This document shows, piece by piece, positions 5,862 through 6,880 of a DNA stretch of 6,880 nucleotides. Both the position numbers and the translations under genes were made by a program. Under the pieces are notes generated by a model, which was not told the DNA's origin, searched no databases, and saw nothing but the letters and a program-made list of their open reading frames with translations. Where the stretch lies: the NCBI GenBank assembly GCA_023488945.1, contig JAMDBZ010000058.1, forward strand, positions 14,864 through 21,743. The letters run 5' to 3'. Position 1 is the stretch's first letter; each line of letters opens with the position of its first letter. This DNA comes from Deltaproteobacteria bacterium (lineage in GTDB: Bacteria; Desulfobacterota_E; Deferrimicrobia; Deferrimicrobiales; Deferrimicrobiaceae).

Positions 5862-6038
5862 CTACCGGGATTTCGGGTCCACGCCTTCCTTGCGGAACTC
5901 GCGCTCGGCGTCCTTCCTGATCTCCTTGCGCTTGTCCAGCGCCTCGCCCCGGATGATCGCCTTGCACTTGTCGCAGATCATCCCGTCCTGGGCTTCCGCG
6001 ATCCCGCACACCGTGCACCGCTTGCGGACCTTGTCCAT
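5862..6038 (-). CDS. 58-residue protein with two CxxC pairs (zinc-ribbon-like), unknown function
   Basis: Begins MDKVRKRCTVCGIAEAQDGM and ends in FRKEGVDPKSR. Cys8/Cys11 and Cys22/Cys25 form two CxxC pairs 10 residues apart, a likely zinc (or iron) site. Residues 26-51 are a strongly charged helix rich in Lys, Arg and Glu. GGGAGGG lies 5 nt before ATG on the minus strand, a strong ribosome site, which together with the ordered cysteines argues that the gene is real. It is divergent from the cobalamin adenosyltransferase gene, 101 bp apart. The short CxxC spacing and helical tail suggest a small nucleic-acid- or protein-binding adaptor, but this is speculative and I do not recognise the family. 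Confidence 0.75.
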   Translation of the reverse strand: MDKVRKRCTVCGIAEAQDGMICDKCKAIIRGEALDKRKEIRKDAEREFRKEGVDPKSR

Positions 6039-6053
6039 CGCTGCCCTCCCGTA

Positions 6054-6082
6054 TTGGCATGCGGCCCCTTCCCCATTATTCT
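6054..6082 (+). promoter_or_regulatory. Sigma-70-type promoter of the cobalamin adenosyltransferase gene
   Basis: TTGGCA (6054-6059, 5 of 6 consensus bases) and TATTCT (6077-6082, 4 of 6) are separated by exactly 17 bp. The start would be near 6090, giving a leader of about 50 nt, too short for a cobalamin riboswitch, and no B12 box is seen. Confidence 0.45.
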
Positions 6083-6139
6083 AACAGCCGGGGAAAAATC
6101 CGGTCGGGAATTGCATCCAACCAGGCGGGAGGGCGGCAA

Positions 6140-6703
6140 ATGGCCGGAAAGCGGGCCCGGATCCCCGAGAAACCGCGCCGGGGGCTCGTCCTCGTGCTCA
6201 CGGGCGACGGGAAGGGGAAGACGACCTCGTGCCTTGGGATCGCGGTCCGCGCCGTGGGCTACGGGATGCGGGTCGCGATGGTCCAGTTCATCAAGGGGTC
6301 GCTCCATTACGGCGAGCTGGACGGGGCGAAGCGCCTCGCCCCCGAGTTCGAGCTCACGCCGATGGGAAAAGGGTTCGTCGGCATCATGGAGGACGCGCTG
6401 CCGTTCGAGGAGCACGCGGCGGCGGCGCGGAAAGGCTTTGCGGCGGCCCGCAGGAAATTGCTCTCGGGCCGGTACGACGTCGTCATCCTCGACGAGGTGA
6501 ACGTGGCGATTCACCTGGGGCTCCTCCCGCTCGACGACGTCCTGTCCCTCGTCCGGGAGAAGCCGGGAGATGTCCACCTGATCCTCTCGGGGAGGAACGC
6601 CCGCCCCGAGGTGGTCGAGGCGGCCGACCTGGTGACCGAGATGCGGTGCGTCAAGCATCCGTTCCAGCGCGGGATCGAGGCGCAGAAGGGGATCGACTAC
6701 TGA
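6140..6703 (+). CDS. cobO: Cob(I)alamin adenosyltransferase (CobO/BtuR type)
   Basis: 187 residues, normal for the family. The modified P-loop TGDGKGKTT (21-29), the VQFIKG segment (48-53), VVILDEVN (114-121), LILSGRNARPEVVEAADLVTEM (147-168) and the ending KHPFQRGIEAQKGIDY are diagnostic of the CobA/CobO/BtuR family. The enzyme moves the 5'-deoxyadenosyl group of ATP to the cobalt of reduced corrinoids, giving adenosylcobalamin or its precursors in the cytoplasm. It serves de novo synthesis or salvage; no other corrinoid gene is in the window, so the role cannot be settled, and salvage is plausible. GGGAGGG lies 6 nt before the ATG. It is monocistronic here, convergent with the HepT gene. 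Confidence 0.95.
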   Translation: MAGKRARIPEKPRRGLVLVLTGDGKGKTTSCLGIAVRAVGYGMRVAMVQFIKGSLHYGELDGAKRLAPEFELTPMGKGFVGIMEDALPFEEHAAAARKGFAAARRKLLSGRYDVVILDEVNVAIHLGLLPLDDVLSLVREKPGDVHLILSGRNARPEVVEAADLVTEMRCVKHPFQRGIEAQKGIDY

Positions 6704-6709
6704 GCCCCT

Positions 6710-6725
6710 TCGATCCCACGATCGA
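6710..6725. terminator. Hairpin between convergent cobO and hepT genes
   Basis: TCGATC (6710-6715) and GATCGA (6720-6725) form a perfect 6-bp stem with a CCAC loop, 7 bp after the cobO stop. No T-run follows on either strand, so it is only a possible terminator. A second weak hairpin, CTCC-GTTC-GGAG, lies at 6747-6758. Confidence 0.3.
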
Positions 6726-6761
6726 CAGCGGGCCGTAAAGCGCCCCCTCCGTTCGGAGCTT

Positions 6762-6880
6762 CTACGATTCGAGGGAAGCCAGGATCCCTCTCGTGGCCTC
6801 GGCAAGCGGCGCCAGGTCTTCGCGGATCGTTTCCCAGACGATCTCGATGTCCACGCCGAAATATTCGTGTGTGATCTTGT
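6762..6880 (-). CDS. hepT: HepT-type toxin (DUF86), C-terminal part; 5' end outside window
   Basis: The last 38 codons, beginning KITHEYFGVDIEIVWETIRE and ending in ASLES with a TAG at 6762-6764. HEYFGVD followed by EIVW and DLAPL is the conserved C-terminal part of HepT toxins, RNases of the HEPN superfamily with an RX4-6HXY active motif. His (6867-6869) and Tyr (6861-6863) are inside the window; the Arg must lie just beyond the right edge. In HepT-MntA modules the partner nucleotidyltransferase adds AMP to this Tyr to silence the toxin. The antitoxin gene would be expected immediately to the right. The assignment rests on a short stretch but the motif is distinctive. Confidence 0.8.
   Translation of the reverse strand, partial: KITHEYFGVDIEIVWETIREDLAPLAEATRGILASLES

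Noticed and set aside
5571..6500. Plus-strand open frame spanning the gap and entering cobO
   Set aside because: It is in a different frame from cobO, has low-complexity sequence and no ribosome site, and overlaps two better-supported genes.

Overview
The window is GC-rich bacterial DNA (G/C-ending codons, Shine-Dalgarno sites of the GGAGG type, an outer-membrane barrel protein). The gene set fits an anaerobic or microaerobic Gram-negative bacterium of the former Deltaproteobacteria (Geobacter/Desulfuromonas-like) or a related phylum: flavodiiron protein with rubredoxins, a Cys-containing C-terminal sorting signal, a sigma-54 type promoter, corrinoid adenosylation and a HepT toxin. The taxon is inferred from style and gene content only.

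Layout. 1-440 (+): 3' end of a deoxyhypusine-synthase-family gene. 445-480: a perfect 16-bp hairpin shared as terminator with the convergent gene. 512-2356 (-): a 614-aa two-part envelope protein, consisting of a secreted beta-sandwich-like domain with a GG-C-S sorting-type signal, then a second signal-like helix and an outer-membrane beta-barrel. 2357-2701: an unusually AT-rich gap with a likely sigma-54 promoter, an upstream palindrome, and a strong plus-strand hairpin/T-run. 2702-3238 (-): a DnaQ-like DEDDh exonuclease. 3350-5548 (+): a compact redox cluster of a 36-aa rubredoxin-like protein, a pteridine-reductase-like SDR (ATGA overlap), a classical rubredoxin and a flavodiiron protein; the last two have their own TATAAT promoter inside the 3' end of the SDR gene. 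5549-5861: a GC-rich, palindrome-rich gap with no gene seen. 5862-6038 (-): a 58-aa two-CxxC protein. 6140-6703 (+): cob(I)alamin adenosyltransferase, divergent from it. 6762-6880 (-): C-terminus of a HepT toxin.

How the genes work together. Rubredoxin plus flavodiiron protein is a well-known pair that reduces O2 or NO in anaerobes, with rubredoxin as electron donor. The tiny rubredoxin-like protein and the FolM/PTR1-like SDR placed directly upstream are not standard members and make the most interesting functional suggestion of the window. The most unusual single gene is the two-part secreted/barrel protein with its own sigma-54-like control region. No mobile element, CRISPR array, tRNA or rRNA was found.
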